A DNA stretch of 44,461 nucleotides from positions 1-44,461 of the forward strand of contig CAJWRM010000020.1 in NCBI GenBank assembly GCA_913046365.1, in the 5' to 3' direction. Shown piece after piece: positions 18,010 through 27,591 of this stretch (the stretch's first letter is position 1; each line of letters starts with the position of its first letter). The position numbers were made by a program, and so were the translations under genes. Under the pieces are notes generated by a model. That model ran no database searches. It worked only from the letters and a program-made list of their open reading frames with translations, and was not told the origin of the DNA. This stretch comes from an uncultured Flavobacteriales bacterium. Lineage in GTDB: Bacteria > Bacteroidota > Bacteroidia > Flavobacteriales_D > Crocinitomicaceae.

Positions 18010-18052
18010 GATATTAATTAGTTATATTAGCGTCTAAACTACACTAAGTACA

Positions 18053-19882
18053 ATGTCAAAGCTCAGAAATTTAAGCATTGTAATTTTATTTCTTTATTCA
18101 AGTTTTGATTCCTTCGGGCAGCAAGAGCCAAGATTTAATTTCCCCATATTTAAAACCTCTCCTACAACATTATCTGTAAAAGGGTATTTCCGATTTCTAA
18201 CCTATCATAGACATCTAAGCGACTTGTTCGGAGATTCTTCGAGACCATATGTCTTTCGTGCAGACGATGAATTCAATTCGCCATCAATGAATCTTGAACT
18301 GAAACTTTTTAATAAAAAAGCAGGTTATATTAAGACTCAACTGTATCTCTTTGATCCTTTTTCAGGCATCAGTTCTGATATTGATTATTTTAAACTGAAT
18401 CGAAAAGGAATCTCAATTGAGGCGGGCAGAAAAACATCTATTGGTAATATTAAACTTATTGCGGGAGGGATTAATTTTTTAAGGTTCAGTGACTTTTCAC
18501 TAAGTTCAGCCAAGCAGGTTAGAAATTCTCTTTTTGATCGTAATGCCTGGACTAATGTATGGGATATCAATACGCAATATCAAAATTATTGTCAAGAGTC
18601 TGACTATGTAAGAGCGGCTGATTTTGGCAAAAGACAGTTTAGTGGAATTCATCTTAGTATTACTGAAATGCCGAAACAAATGGGTTTAGAACTCATTTAT
18701 GGAAAAACACCTTTCAATGTGCTGGATTTCGATTATCTAACAGGACTTAAGCTGCAAAAAAAGTTTGGGCTCAATACTTTTTCTCTCGGTTTTCTCAACT
18801 CAGCTGGACTTGACAATGCAGTTAACGGTTCGGCGTTTTATAATCGGATACTCAACAGTACATTTGATGCAAATATCAATGAATGGAAGCTGAATGGGGA
18901 GCTTGCACTAAGCCAATATTTTTTTGAATCTGTAGGCACTAAAAATAATGGGATTGCTGCTGAGATTACCGTAAAACCTAGTAAGCGATTGATTAACTTC
19001 CCTCTTTTTCTTGAAGGTTATTTTATTTCAAGGAAATTCACTAATGTTCATTCCTCAATAATAAATGGTTCAGTAACAGAATTTAGTTCCCAAACTGAAA
19101 GCTTTGATGGTGCAGGAATTCCTGATGGCGCCCGGCCTTTTGGCGCAGTAATGACGCCAATGCATATAAAATCAAATAACCGTTATGGATTGAATTTGAA
19201 TATGGAATTCGATATTGGAAAATTCAAGATAAATGTTGGTAATGGGGTTTCTAGAGAAATTGAAAATGATACCAACCTAGTCACTTTTTTTCACAAGGTG
19301 AATGGGCTTTATCTTTCAAGGGTACAAAGGTTTCAAACCAACGCGGGGCCATATAATAATTTAACAACCTTCTTTAGAGGTTATTACGAAAGTGTTTGGA
19401 TCAACGATTCAATCAATACTGAAATCACTAAATCTTTTAATGTTTTTCTTTTTAATCTCAAGTACCAGACCGAAATTTTTAATAAAAAGCTATTTTTATT
19501 TTACCTCGGTGAGTTTCACTCGGTCCAAGGTTTCGTACGTCCAATTCCTGTTTTTTCCAATAAAGCGCTGCTTCGAAACCATTTTCACGAGCTTGATGCC
19601 TACCTTCAACTTTCTAAGAAAATGGCCCTTGTAGGTTATCACGGGAGGGAGTTTATTTATGGAAATAGAGATGTTGGATTGGGGGATGTATTGAACCAAG
19701 AAAATAGATATACCCCAAAAAGGGGTAAAGGGATCGTCTATGGGGTTGGTCTGGATTATAACATTTCCAAGCGTGCCTGTGTTTATTTGAGATTTAAAAA
19801 TGTGTCCTATAGGGATGCGAGCTTTGAAAACGACCATTATAGTGGCTATGAGGCTACTGCTGAACTTAAAGTATTTTTCTAA
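18053..19882 (+). CDS. predicted outer-membrane beta-barrel protein, 609 aa
   Basis: Signal peptide ending near FGQQ (residue ~24), then a chain rich in alternating hydrophobic/polar strands and aromatic residues, ending in a terminal Phe (TAELKVFF), the classic C-terminal signature of outer-membrane barrels. No plug or TonB box was seen, so it is not a SusC-type transporter. I do not recognise the family; porin- or Wzi-like barrels look broadly similar. It is the first gene of a tight operon: its stop overlaps the next start as TAATG. The context suggests passage or anchoring of polysaccharide or oligosaccharides. Confidence 0.7.
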   Translation: MSKLRNLSIVILFLYSSFDSFGQQEPRFNFPIFKTSPTTLSVKGYFRFLTYHRHLSDLFGDSSRPYVFRADDEFNSPSMNLELKLFNKKAGYIKTQLYLFDPFSGISSDIDYFKLNRKGISIEAGRKTSIGNIKLIAGGINFLRFSDFSLSSAKQVRNSLFDRNAWTNVWDINTQYQNYCQESDYVRAADFGKRQFSGIHLSITEMPKQMGLELIYGKTPFNVLDFDYLTGLKLQKKFGLNTFSLGFLNSAGLDNAVNGSAFYNRILNSTFDANINEWKLNGELALSQYFFESVGTKNNGIAAEITVKPSKRLINFPLFLEGYFISRKFTNVHSSIINGSVTEFSSQTESFDGAGIPDGARPFGAVMTPMHIKSNNRYGLNLNMEFDIGKFKINVGNGVSREIENDTNLVTFFHKVNGLYLSRVQRFQTNAGPYNNLTTFFRGYYESVWINDSINTEITKSFNVFLFNLKYQTEIFNKKLFLFYLGEFHSVQGFVRPIPVFSNKALLRNHFHELDAYLQLSKKMALVGYHGREFIYGNRDVGLGDVLNQENRYTPKRGKGIVYGVGLDYNISKRACVYLRFKNVSYRDASFENDHYSGYEATAELKVFF

Positions 19883-21573
19883 TGAGATATATTACAATTA
19901 TCTGTTTTCTGTTTATTGTGAACTGTTTTGTTGCACAATTTCCAAAATTTCAAATAGGAGGCTTATCAAGAGCGCTATGTGATATCTCCCAATTGAGCCC
20001 GAGTGATACGATCAATAAAGATGTAAATCAAGAATTAAATATTGTATTTGACCTCGCCATTAATGCCAAGCTCAACAAGAAAATAAACTTTTACAGTGAG
20101 CTTCGGCTTGGGTCAAGTCTTGAAGTATTTGATACCTCTGCCTCTTATATTAAAATTAGACGAATCCTTTTGTTTGGCGACATTACCAAAAATTTATCTT
20201 TTGAGGTTGGCGATATGGATGTCAAAATGACTCAATTTACCTTGTGGAATAACAATGAGGAAGGTGCAATTAATGAAAATGAGCTATTTAGTACATACAG
20301 AGAAATTCAACGCTATGAAAACTTTAATGAAGACAATTATTGGAGAAGGCAAGGTGCGAAATTATATGGGAAAAACAAGCTTTTTTCAGCCGATTCTCTT
20401 TCCTATCAGTTCTTTATTTCACGAGAGCAGGCTTCCAATGAAATCTCTATTCCCGATCGATTTCTGTATGGAGAATCCATTAATTATGAAAGACCAAAAT
20501 TTTCCTTAGGGATCAACCATGTCGACTTATTTACTTTCAACAAAGGCATAGTTGGAGATACCAATTTGCATAACCATGTTTATACGCTAAATTCATCCTT
20601 CAAGCTAAGCAAGCTAACCGCCAAAATTGAGCTGGGACAGTCCTCTAGAACGATGACGCAGTCCGAAAATGATTTATGGCTCAATGGACAGTTTTTACAC
20701 CTTAATCTTAGCTATCCTATTCAGAAAAATTGGTCCATTGAATTGGGCTATCGTTCTGTCAGTGACGACTTTTCTTCTCCTGGAGCACAAACTAAAAGAA
20801 TCAACTATACTCAAGCGGCCCATCTTTTCCCTAGTGTAAATAATAGCGCATCCCAAAGGGAACTGCTTTTAGCTGATGTCATTTCAGACATCACTCTTTT
20901 TCGACAAAACTCTATTTATAATAGAACCATTGACTATGATTTGGATGCCTATAATCCTTTGTTTGGTTTAAGCGAACCATTTGGAGTTTCAACACCTAAC
21001 AGACAGGGATTTGATTTAAATACAGTTTTTAAAGATTCCTTAGAAAAAATCAATTGTTTCGCGAGCACCTCCCTACTTACGGACTTGACGGGTGAGGGGA
21101 TTGACCAAAGAAAATCATTTTTTCAATATAAAATTGGTGCCTCATTGGCAATTCATAAGTTGATTAACTGGAAAAAAGAGGTGGTTCTTCAGCTTGGTTT
21201 CAAGGGGGAACAGGTGTCAAGAAAGCATCCGGATGAATTATTTGTGGAAGATGTTGACGTGAGTAGTACGCTACTAGATGCGGGTTTTAAAGTTGAAGTT
21301 TTTAAAGATTTTAAGCTTTTGATGGCATACAAAAGATTAGCAGTACAAGGAAAGGATTACCTTGCAGTTCGTGATGGAGATTTTACAATTACATCTTTCA
21401 ACCTGTTTGATGCAAACCATAAACAACAGATTGCGAGCGCAGGAATTATGTATAGCTTCAATGAAAAAACCAGTTTTATGTTAAATTATCAGCTGGTTAA
21501 GTTTGAAAGCCTCATGAGTAATGTCTCATTTGATTTTAACCAAATTTTTGCTTTAATTCAACTCAAATTTTAA
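19882..21573 (+). CDS. second predicted outer-membrane beta-barrel protein, 563 aa
   Basis: Signal peptide (FIVNCFVAQF), strand-rich body with many aromatic girdle-like residues, ending FALIQLKF with a terminal Phe. Length and layout resemble the 609-residue barrel just upstream, from which it is separated by a one-base stop/start overlap, so the two are probably co-translated and may act together. N-terminal features include QIGGLSRALCDISQ and a repeated pattern describing strand hairpins. No TonB box or plug is visible. Family not recognised. Inferred role: outer-membrane partner of the locus. Confidence 0.7.
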   Translation: MRYITIICFLFIVNCFVAQFPKFQIGGLSRALCDISQLSPSDTINKDVNQELNIVFDLAINAKLNKKINFYSELRLGSSLEVFDTSASYIKIRRILLFGDITKNLSFEVGDMDVKMTQFTLWNNNEEGAINENELFSTYREIQRYENFNEDNYWRRQGAKLYGKNKLFSADSLSYQFFISREQASNEISIPDRFLYGESINYERPKFSLGINHVDLFTFNKGIVGDTNLHNHVYTLNSSFKLSKLTAKIELGQSSRTMTQSENDLWLNGQFLHLNLSYPIQKNWSIELGYRSVSDDFSSPGAQTKRINYTQAAHLFPSVNNSASQRELLLADVISDITLFRQNSIYNRTIDYDLDAYNPLFGLSEPFGVSTPNRQGFDLNTVFKDSLEKINCFASTSLLTDLTGEGIDQRKSFFQYKIGASLAIHKLINWKKEVVLQLGFKGEQVSRKHPDELFVEDVDVSSTLLDAGFKVEVFKDFKLLMAYKRLAVQGKDYLAVRDGDFTITSFNLFDANHKQQIASAGIMYSFNEKTSFMLNYQLVKFESLMSNVSFDFNQIFALIQLKF

Positions 21574-21574
21574 A

Positions 21575-22540
21575 ATGACTTTAAAAAATACAATTATTGC
21601 TATTCTCTTTCTTGTCTGTTTTTCTTGTAAAAAAGACAATCCTATTGGGCCACCCATTGAGAGCTATTTTGGAGAGCTATCCATTTTTGAAACCTTTTCT
21701 CATGATAAACCTGTCGGAGTTGACTTTTCTGCAGGGGAAGCGGTTAATTTTTCTGCTGAATTCTCGGTTCAGGCAGATTACACCATAGATATTGCAGGAA
21801 GAATTTCAGGAGCCAATTATAGTATTAATCAAACAGGTCAAAATCTAGAGGATGTGTTTTGGGCTGGAAATTCCAACACTATTTTCTTTAAACAGTACGA
21901 ATGGTGTGATGTTACACTGTCCTTTAATGGTTACGATACTGTGCTGACAGATTCTGTTTTAATATTGGGCGTTCAAGATTTTAGTAATCTAGGTCTTCTT
22001 TTAACCAGCTTTGAGGATGCCTCCGAATTCAGCAGTGTAAACGGTCAGGAAACCGTAACAAATGGTATTGTATCTAATGCCTCTTCATCGGTTCATGGAA
22101 CCAATCATCTCGAAATCAAAGGAGAAGGCTCAGGAACTTACTTTGGAGCTACTAGATTTCAATTTAATCCCGGAACCATAACCGAGCAAGATGTAGATCA
22201 AATTTATTTTAATGGGTTCTTTAAATCTAGCTACTCTGGAACAACAGTTGGCGTTAAACTTTTTGAAGATCAAAACAACAATAATCAATATGATCAGGGG
22301 ATAGACGAGGCATGGGTGCTTAAGGTTCCGCTTCAAGACGATGGGGTATGGCATAAATTGTCATTTAATTTAAGTGACCTGATCGTAGATGTATTTGCAG
22401 GAAATGTTCAGGTTGACGGAATACTAGACCCTAATAATATTATTCGAATTGATGTGATTTGTAGCCAGCAAGGAAACACATTTGGAACATTTGGGTTCTT
22501 CTCTGATTACTATATAATGACCTATAACTCTGCTTTGTAA
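21575..22540 (+). CDS. SusE/SGBP-like surface lipoprotein, 321 aa
   Basis: Type II signal with lipobox CFSC (Cys17) followed by KKDN. Residues ~30-130 look like an Ig-type domain (SIFETFSHDKPVGVDFSAGE...). Residues ~145-321 look like a beta-sandwich glycan-binding domain that starts LLTSFEDASEF and includes a WHKLSFNLSDL motif and a Ca-site-like EDQNNNNQYDQGID. This order recalls surface glycan-binding lipoproteins of the SusE/SGBP type, which hold polysaccharide at the cell surface. It starts one base after the second barrel gene's stop. The binding role is inferred from architecture, not from a specific signature. Confidence 0.65.
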   Translation: MTLKNTIIAILFLVCFSCKKDNPIGPPIESYFGELSIFETFSHDKPVGVDFSAGEAVNFSAEFSVQADYTIDIAGRISGANYSINQTGQNLEDVFWAGNSNTIFFKQYEWCDVTLSFNGYDTVLTDSVLILGVQDFSNLGLLLTSFEDASEFSSVNGQETVTNGIVSNASSSVHGTNHLEIKGEGSGTYFGATRFQFNPGTITEQDVDQIYFNGFFKSSYSGTTVGVKLFEDQNNNNQYDQGIDEAWVLKVPLQDDGVWHKLSFNLSDLIVDVFAGNVQVDGILDPNNIIRIDVICSQQGNTFGTFGFFSDYYIMTYNSAL

Positions 22541-22571
22541 TAAATATTGAAAAAATAAAAAAGGATATACT

Positions 22572-24281
22572 ATGATTAAAAATGTTTTATTTTCTGGAAT
22601 AATTATAACCACACAATTCTTTGTCGGATGGTCTCAATCGGATACCATATGTAATACCTCTTTTGAGGATTCTTTAGCGTCATGGGGTGTAATTTCTAAC
22701 GGAGGTGCAATCGCAAATGCCTCTATTTCTTCGGATGCCGCTTACAGTGGTAATCTTGGATTGATTTTTGAGGCGGACAATGTTGCTCTTCCATCAAGCT
22801 CATGTGCTTTGACCAGCTGCTTACTAAACTTAGAACAAGGTAGCTACTATAGAATTAGTTTTTGGGCGAAATCAGATACCCAAGCATCCTTGCTTGTCGT
22901 TTTACAGCCCACTTCAGCTCCTTTTACTAACTATGCCGAAGCGACATTTTCTACTTCTTCTACTTGGACACAGTATGAATTGTATACCGCTGATTCAAAT
23001 GCTGTAGCGGGATTAAAACTCAAGGTAAAACCAGAAGCTTCAGGGGTTTATTATTTTGATGATTTTTTAATGGAGGGAATAACTGCTCTTCCAACAAATA
23101 GCATCGTTTGCAATCCAGATTTTGAAAATGGCATAGGTGAATGGACGCAAAGTGCGAATGGAGGTTCAATAGATGCGATTGTTGAGAGTTCCGAGGTCCA
23201 AAACGGTGCTTCATCGGTAAAAGTTACTGCTTCTAATACCGAATTGGGCCAACCTATTCTGTCAAGTTGTAAGTCAGATGTTGAGGACGGTAAGAAGTAT
23301 GAAATCTCCTTTTGGATGAAATCTGAAGTAGGAGGCGAAACTGTTGTTGCCACAAGCTCTTTATCTGCACCGCCGTATACCAATTATGGTCAAACATCCA
23401 TAGCCATATCCGATACCTGGACTAAATACTCTTTTATTTCTGAGGCTGATACCACTGTATACAGCAATGTCAGACTTGCTAAGTTTAAATTTTTAAATGA
23501 CGGGGTTTATTATGTTGACAATGTAACCATTGAGGTAGTTCCTCCTCAGCCACTATTTTGTGACGGCGATTTTGAAACTGGTATCACTGATTGGACACAA
23601 ACAGTAAACAATGAGGCGATCGCTTCAATTAGCGTGACGCCATCGCAAGCTCAAAATGGCTTGCAATCGGCGATGGTTTTATTGAATACTCCAGGAACCA
23701 CAAACGGCTCCGTTCAGCTTTCAAGTTGCCCAACCGATGTGGTTCAAGATTCAACGTATACTGTAAGCTTTTGGGTCAAAGGTTCGGCCGAAAATCTAAA
23801 CTTTAATGCGATAACTGCATTTTCAAGTGCGCCTTATACAGCTCTTGCTTCTAATTCTTTTCAGACCAATTCGGATTGGACCGAATACTGCTACACATTT
23901 AGTCATGATTCCACAGTAATAGGAGGGATTCGCCTGCTAAAATTACAGTTTTTAGATGCCGGGACGTACTATATAGATAATGCAACCGTGCAAGATGAAA
24001 GCTATATTTGTTCATCAGCTCCTCCAAGTAGTGTTATAGAGCACTCTTTTAATGAGCTTAACCTTTGGCCAAATCCTTCATCAGGAGTACTTCACGTTAA
24101 CTGCTCATCATCAATATCGAATTTATTGGTAAAGGACCTTTCAGGTAAGATTATCTTTTCGTATAGTCCAGATTCATTTACATCGATAGTAAATGCAACT
24201 AAACTGAACTCGGGAACTTACTTTATTGTCGCTGAGCTAGAATCTGGAGCTATGATTCAAAAGAGATGGATTAAATTATAG
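22572..24281 (+). CDS. T9SS protein with three carbohydrate-binding modules
   Basis: 569 residues: signal peptide (1-22), then three related ~150-residue beta-sandwich modules starting at about residues 27, 181 and 335 (ICNTSFEDSLASWGV, VCNPDFENGIGEWTQ, FCDGDFETGITDWTQ). Each continues with SFW(A/M/V)KS and ends YY(F/V/I)D. This matches the CBM4/9 (CenC-like) pattern. The last ~75 residues are a T9SS type A domain (LNLWPNPSSGVLHV). No catalytic domain, so it is a pure binding protein, probably displayed on the surface or released to bind the polysaccharide. An AAGGA Shine-Dalgarno lies before the ATG. It is the last gene of the barrel operon; its stop overlaps the sulfatase gene's end by 6 bases. 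Confidence 0.8.
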   Translation: MIKNVLFSGIIITTQFFVGWSQSDTICNTSFEDSLASWGVISNGGAIANASISSDAAYSGNLGLIFEADNVALPSSSCALTSCLLNLEQGSYYRISFWAKSDTQASLLVVLQPTSAPFTNYAEATFSTSSTWTQYELYTADSNAVAGLKLKVKPEASGVYYFDDFLMEGITALPTNSIVCNPDFENGIGEWTQSANGGSIDAIVESSEVQNGASSVKVTASNTELGQPILSSCKSDVEDGKKYEISFWMKSEVGGETVVATSSLSAPPYTNYGQTSIAISDTWTKYSFISEADTTVYSNVRLAKFKFLNDGVYYVDNVTIEVVPPQPLFCDGDFETGITDWTQTVNNEAIASISVTPSQAQNGLQSAMVLLNTPGTTNGSVQLSSCPTDVVQDSTYTVSFWVKGSAENLNFNAITAFSSAPYTALASNSFQTNSDWTEYCYTFSHDSTVIGGIRLLKLQFLDAGTYYIDNATVQDESYICSSAPPSSVIEHSFNELNLWPNPSSGVLHVNCSSSISNLLVKDLSGKIIFSYSPDSFTSIVNATKLNSGTYFIVAELESGAMIQKRWIKL

Positions 24282-25709
24282 GTTTATTTTTCTTAATGAA
24301 TCAATCTGATCTTTAAAATTAGAGATTAACGTTTTGTAAGTACTGTCTTTAGCCAAGCTATAATTTTCGTGTGCATCGCCTTTTAAATCAAAAAGCATGT
24401 CTCCAATGACCATGTTTTTTTTGCTATCGAACCACTCTGTGTATGCGTAATCAGATGTTGTAATGGTAGTTCCTTTATGATAGCTAGAAAACCCTACTGA
24501 ATTTTTCGGATCTTCTTTATTTGTTGAGATCAAGCTTTTGCCCTGAGCATGACCCGGAGTTTTAAGATTACTTAATGCACAAAGTGTAGGAAATAGGTCT
24601 ACGAGTTCGACGACAGACTCGATTTTCTTTTTTTGTTTTTGGCCTGGATACTTCAATAAAAGAGGAACTTTTAATGAGGTCTGAAAGTTGCAATGCTTTG
24701 CCCATAAGTTGTGCTCACCTAGCTGCCATCCGTGATCACCCACAAAAACGATAACAGAATTATCGTACATATCTTTTTCCTTTAGTGCTTGAATCAATCT
24801 GCCAATTTGCGCATCTACAAATGAAATACAGGCATAGTATCCGTGAATGAGCTGAAGCTGCACTGAGTCTGGAATGTCTGTTGTCTTATCATCTGGTATA
24901 TTAAGGTACCGTCTTAGCTCAGCGTAATTATGCATTGCGATGTTTGGTGTGTTGTGAGGTTGATATCTATTGTTGGCGAGGTTCAAATCAGACTCATTAT
25001 ATATGTCCCAGTATTCTTTTGGGGCATTAAAGGGTAAGTGCGGCTTTAAAAATCCAATTGCCATAAGATAGGGTTGATTGTTGGCATTTACTGTTTCCAA
25101 ATCACGAATGACCTTATCAACCATTTTTTCATCTGCATAGCTCTCTTCTAAATTTTTACCAACCTCAAAAGCATTTGCAACACCATTGTTTTGGTTTGCA
25201 AGCGCTATGTTTTCAAGAGTTTGATAATCCCTCCATTGTTTATCTGCTCTCCAAGCAGGCAGGGACCAGCTTTTAGGAGAGTCGTTTTTATTGTGCGAAA
25301 TTTTCCCGTAGCTAAGCGTTAAATAACCGTTTTTTTTGAACCATGATCCCAAGGTCTCAACATCCGGGGCTTCTTCATCAATTCTCGATTTATAGGTCTT
25401 AAATCTTTTTTCATTTGGACGAAGCCCACTGAGCATTGAGGCTCTAGAAGCACCACAGACCGGATAATTACATACAGCATTTTCATATAAAAACGAGTTT
25501 GAGGCAAGCTCATCAATATTTGGCGACTTGATAGCGGTTTTGTTGTAACAATTGATTTCTGGTCTTAAATCGTCAACCATAATTAAAATGACATTTGGTC
25601 TTGATGGGTCCTCTGATTCTTCTTCTTTTTCAAGAAAACTAATAGATACCAGGGATAATAGACCCAAACAGCAAAGGGTTAAGGAAGTAATTGACAATTT
25701 ATTTTTCAT
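24276..25709 (-). CDS. S1 family sulfatase, iduronate-2-sulfatase-like
   Basis: 477 residues with an N-terminal hydrophobic segment (~8-26). NVILIMVDDLRPEINCY carries the metal-binding Asp pair. The formylglycine motif is CGASR (Cys85), the variant with Ala at the usual Pro position, which known C-x-P/A-S-R sulfatases accept. GKISHN and VFVGDHGWQLGEHNLWAKH add further metal and substrate residues. The GDHGWQLGEH..W.KH block is typical of the iduronate-2-sulfatase-like group (S1_7). It needs a formylglycine-generating enzyme, not seen here. It likely removes sulfate esters from the polysaccharide. Overlaps the upstream glycoside hydrolase gene by 11 bases, hence an operon. Confidence 0.92.
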   Translation of the reverse strand: MKNKLSITSLTLCCLGLLSLVSISFLEKEEESEDPSRPNVILIMVDDLRPEINCYNKTAIKSPNIDELASNSFLYENAVCNYPVCGASRASMLSGLRPNEKRFKTYKSRIDEEAPDVETLGSWFKKNGYLTLSYGKISHNKNDSPKSWSLPAWRADKQWRDYQTLENIALANQNNGVANAFEVGKNLEESYADEKMVDKVIRDLETVNANNQPYLMAIGFLKPHLPFNAPKEYWDIYNESDLNLANNRYQPHNTPNIAMHNYAELRRYLNIPDDKTTDIPDSVQLQLIHGYYACISFVDAQIGRLIQALKEKDMYDNSVIVFVGDHGWQLGEHNLWAKHCNFQTSLKVPLLLKYPGQKQKKKIESVVELVDLFPTLCALSNLKTPGHAQGKSLISTNKEDPKNSVGFSSYHKGTTITTSDYAYTEWFDSKKNMVIGDMLFDLKGDAHENYSLAKDSTYKTLISNFKDQIDSLRKINL

Positions 25710-27450
25710 TTTCTATAAGAATGTAATTGGCACTGAAAGGCTTTAGTGAAAGTTTAATTTTATCATCTTTCAAGCCAATTTTATTGGCTTTTATTTTTAA
25801 AAAGTTGTCTGGGCCACCAGCATTTTTTTTAGGAAAGATGCCGTTAATTGCGACTTTTCTAGATGCTGGTGTGTCACTGGACAATTCATAAACACCTGCA
25901 ACATCACCAAATTTCTTATTACCAATCGAAAGCTCTAATATTTCTTCTTTTGGCGACATATTCACAGCTACAATTCCCAACTCACCTGATGAAAAACTAG
26001 AGGCGTGCACACGCACCGAAGACTTGGTGGTGCGAGACTCGTAGTAGGTATCTCCAAAATATTGATTGTAAAAGAAGTAGTGGTAGAATGAGGGGTGTGG
26101 GTTGAGCCAAGGAACATCGCTTTCTTTTTTAGAGGCAAACATTCCATGGTCCTGACCGTCGTGAAATCCATTTTCAATATCCCACATCATTGCCATTCCA
26201 TACCCCTGTCGAATAATTTCTCCCAATGCGTGTGCAAAGAAAAGGCCTGCGCAATGCGAAACATTAGACACGCCAACATTTTCAGATATTTTAGCAAAAC
26301 TTCTGGTATTAAATTCCGTCAGTGCTATCGGCAGATGATTCGCTTTTTTATCTGTGAATTTTTCAATTGCCTCGTTCACAACTCTGATATGTGAATAGGT
26401 TGTATCAATTGCATTCAACATTTCCTCTGGGCTTAAAACGGCCCCATGTTTTGCGTAGTAGTCATGTAAAATGTAAAAGTCTGCAACATCAATAATTTCG
26501 GGTAGTACAAGTTCGTTCCATCTTTTTTGAACTGGGTCTCTTGTTTTCGGTTTTTGATAGCCAACAACGCCTATTTTAATTGTTGGATCAACTGCTTTCA
26601 TCTTTTCAATAAAAACCCTGCACTGTTCACCATATTTCTTGGGATCAATTGTTCCTCTTTCTTTGACCTGGTAGCCCGCCTGCCATTTACCCCAATTTTC
26701 ATTTCCGATTTCCCAAAACTTGATATTAAGCCCCCTTTTTATATTTACTTCTTTCACCCAGTTAGCAGCATAATCTGCGGCAACTTCTAATCTTTTTTGC
26801 TCATCTTCAATTTCTGAGTACAGGGCCATGCTGTAGTTTACGCAGATTGATCCAGTTGCTTTAGTTCTTAAAAGCAATTCATAATAATCCTCGGGTCTCG
26901 TTCTGTAGGAACCCTCTGTACCGAGTTTGGGTGGCGTTGTTTTTTTAAAATCTTGCTTGTAAATGATACTTGGAGTACCCTCTGGACATTGGTCTAGTGA
27001 GCCTGCATTCCAGAAGTAATCGTTCGAGGCATTTCCTCCAGGAAAGCGCACCACGGGAATTGAAATATCTTTTAGATTAAAAATGAAGTCGTCGTTTGCT
27101 AACATTTTTCGATTGGTCCAATGGCCTAGATTGTTTCCAAAAATATACTTTGAAATCTTTACAAGAGGTGTGCTGTAATCGACGACTGCTTGAACAGTCG
27201 TAGGTCTACTTTCACTGAGAGAGGTTTTTGAATAGGAGATTTTAGGATTCTTTTTTTCTTTCCAATCATCAATAAAAAATCCCGGATCTCCCTCCATTGG
27301 AGCGCGAAGTTGAGAGAATTTTTGCGGATTTAAATCAAGATCTACTTGTCTTTCATTTGATTGTCCATTTACCTTCGGAATAATTGTGATCAAGAGTCCA
27401 AAAACAGTAATTAAAACGGGGTAAATTTTTTGATAAAAATGCGTTATCAT
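25699..27450 (-). CDS. exported clan A-like glycoside hydrolase, paralogue
   Basis: 583 residues, with an N-terminal hydrophobic segment of about residues 9-29. FGNNLGHW, VVRFPGGNASNDYFW, FWEIGNENWGKWQAGYQV (Glu251, acid/base) and ALTEFNTR (Glu379, nucleophile) match the enzyme at 8828-10648 motif by motif. Differences: no T9SS tail, so it is probably periplasmic or membrane-anchored, and a longer insertion after the first motif. The pair may split the substrate between the cell surface and the periplasm. First gene of an operon with the sulfatase, which starts inside its last codons. The exact GH family is not settled from sequence alone. Confidence 0.85.
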   Translation of the reverse strand: MITHFYQKIYPVLITVFGLLITIIPKVNGQSNERQVDLDLNPQKFSQLRAPMEGDPGFFIDDWKEKKNPKISYSKTSLSESRPTTVQAVVDYSTPLVKISKYIFGNNLGHWTNRKMLANDDFIFNLKDISIPVVRFPGGNASNDYFWNAGSLDQCPEGTPSIIYKQDFKKTTPPKLGTEGSYRTRPEDYYELLLRTKATGSICVNYSMALYSEIEDEQKRLEVAADYAANWVKEVNIKRGLNIKFWEIGNENWGKWQAGYQVKERGTIDPKKYGEQCRVFIEKMKAVDPTIKIGVVGYQKPKTRDPVQKRWNELVLPEIIDVADFYILHDYYAKHGAVLSPEEMLNAIDTTYSHIRVVNEAIEKFTDKKANHLPIALTEFNTRSFAKISENVGVSNVSHCAGLFFAHALGEIIRQGYGMAMMWDIENGFHDGQDHGMFASKKESDVPWLNPHPSFYHYFFYNQYFGDTYYESRTTKSSVRVHASSFSSGELGIVAVNMSPKEEILELSIGNKKFGDVAGVYELSSDTPASRKVAINGIFPKKNAGGPDNFLKIKANKIGLKDDKIKLSLKPFSANYILIENEK

Positions 27451-27591
27451 GAATTATATTGGTTGTAAATTTAACTAAATGTCTTGCTAAAAAAGAAGCT
27501 GTACACATGCAAATAAAGAGTTTATTTTTCATATATTGTCATTTGAACACTAACTAAAATTTATGTCAACAATTTTAACCAATCTTTTTTT

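Noticed and set aside
18053-19882. Reading the first barrel as a SusC/TonB-dependent transporter
   Set aside because: It has no plug domain, no TonB box and is far shorter than the usual ~1000 residues.
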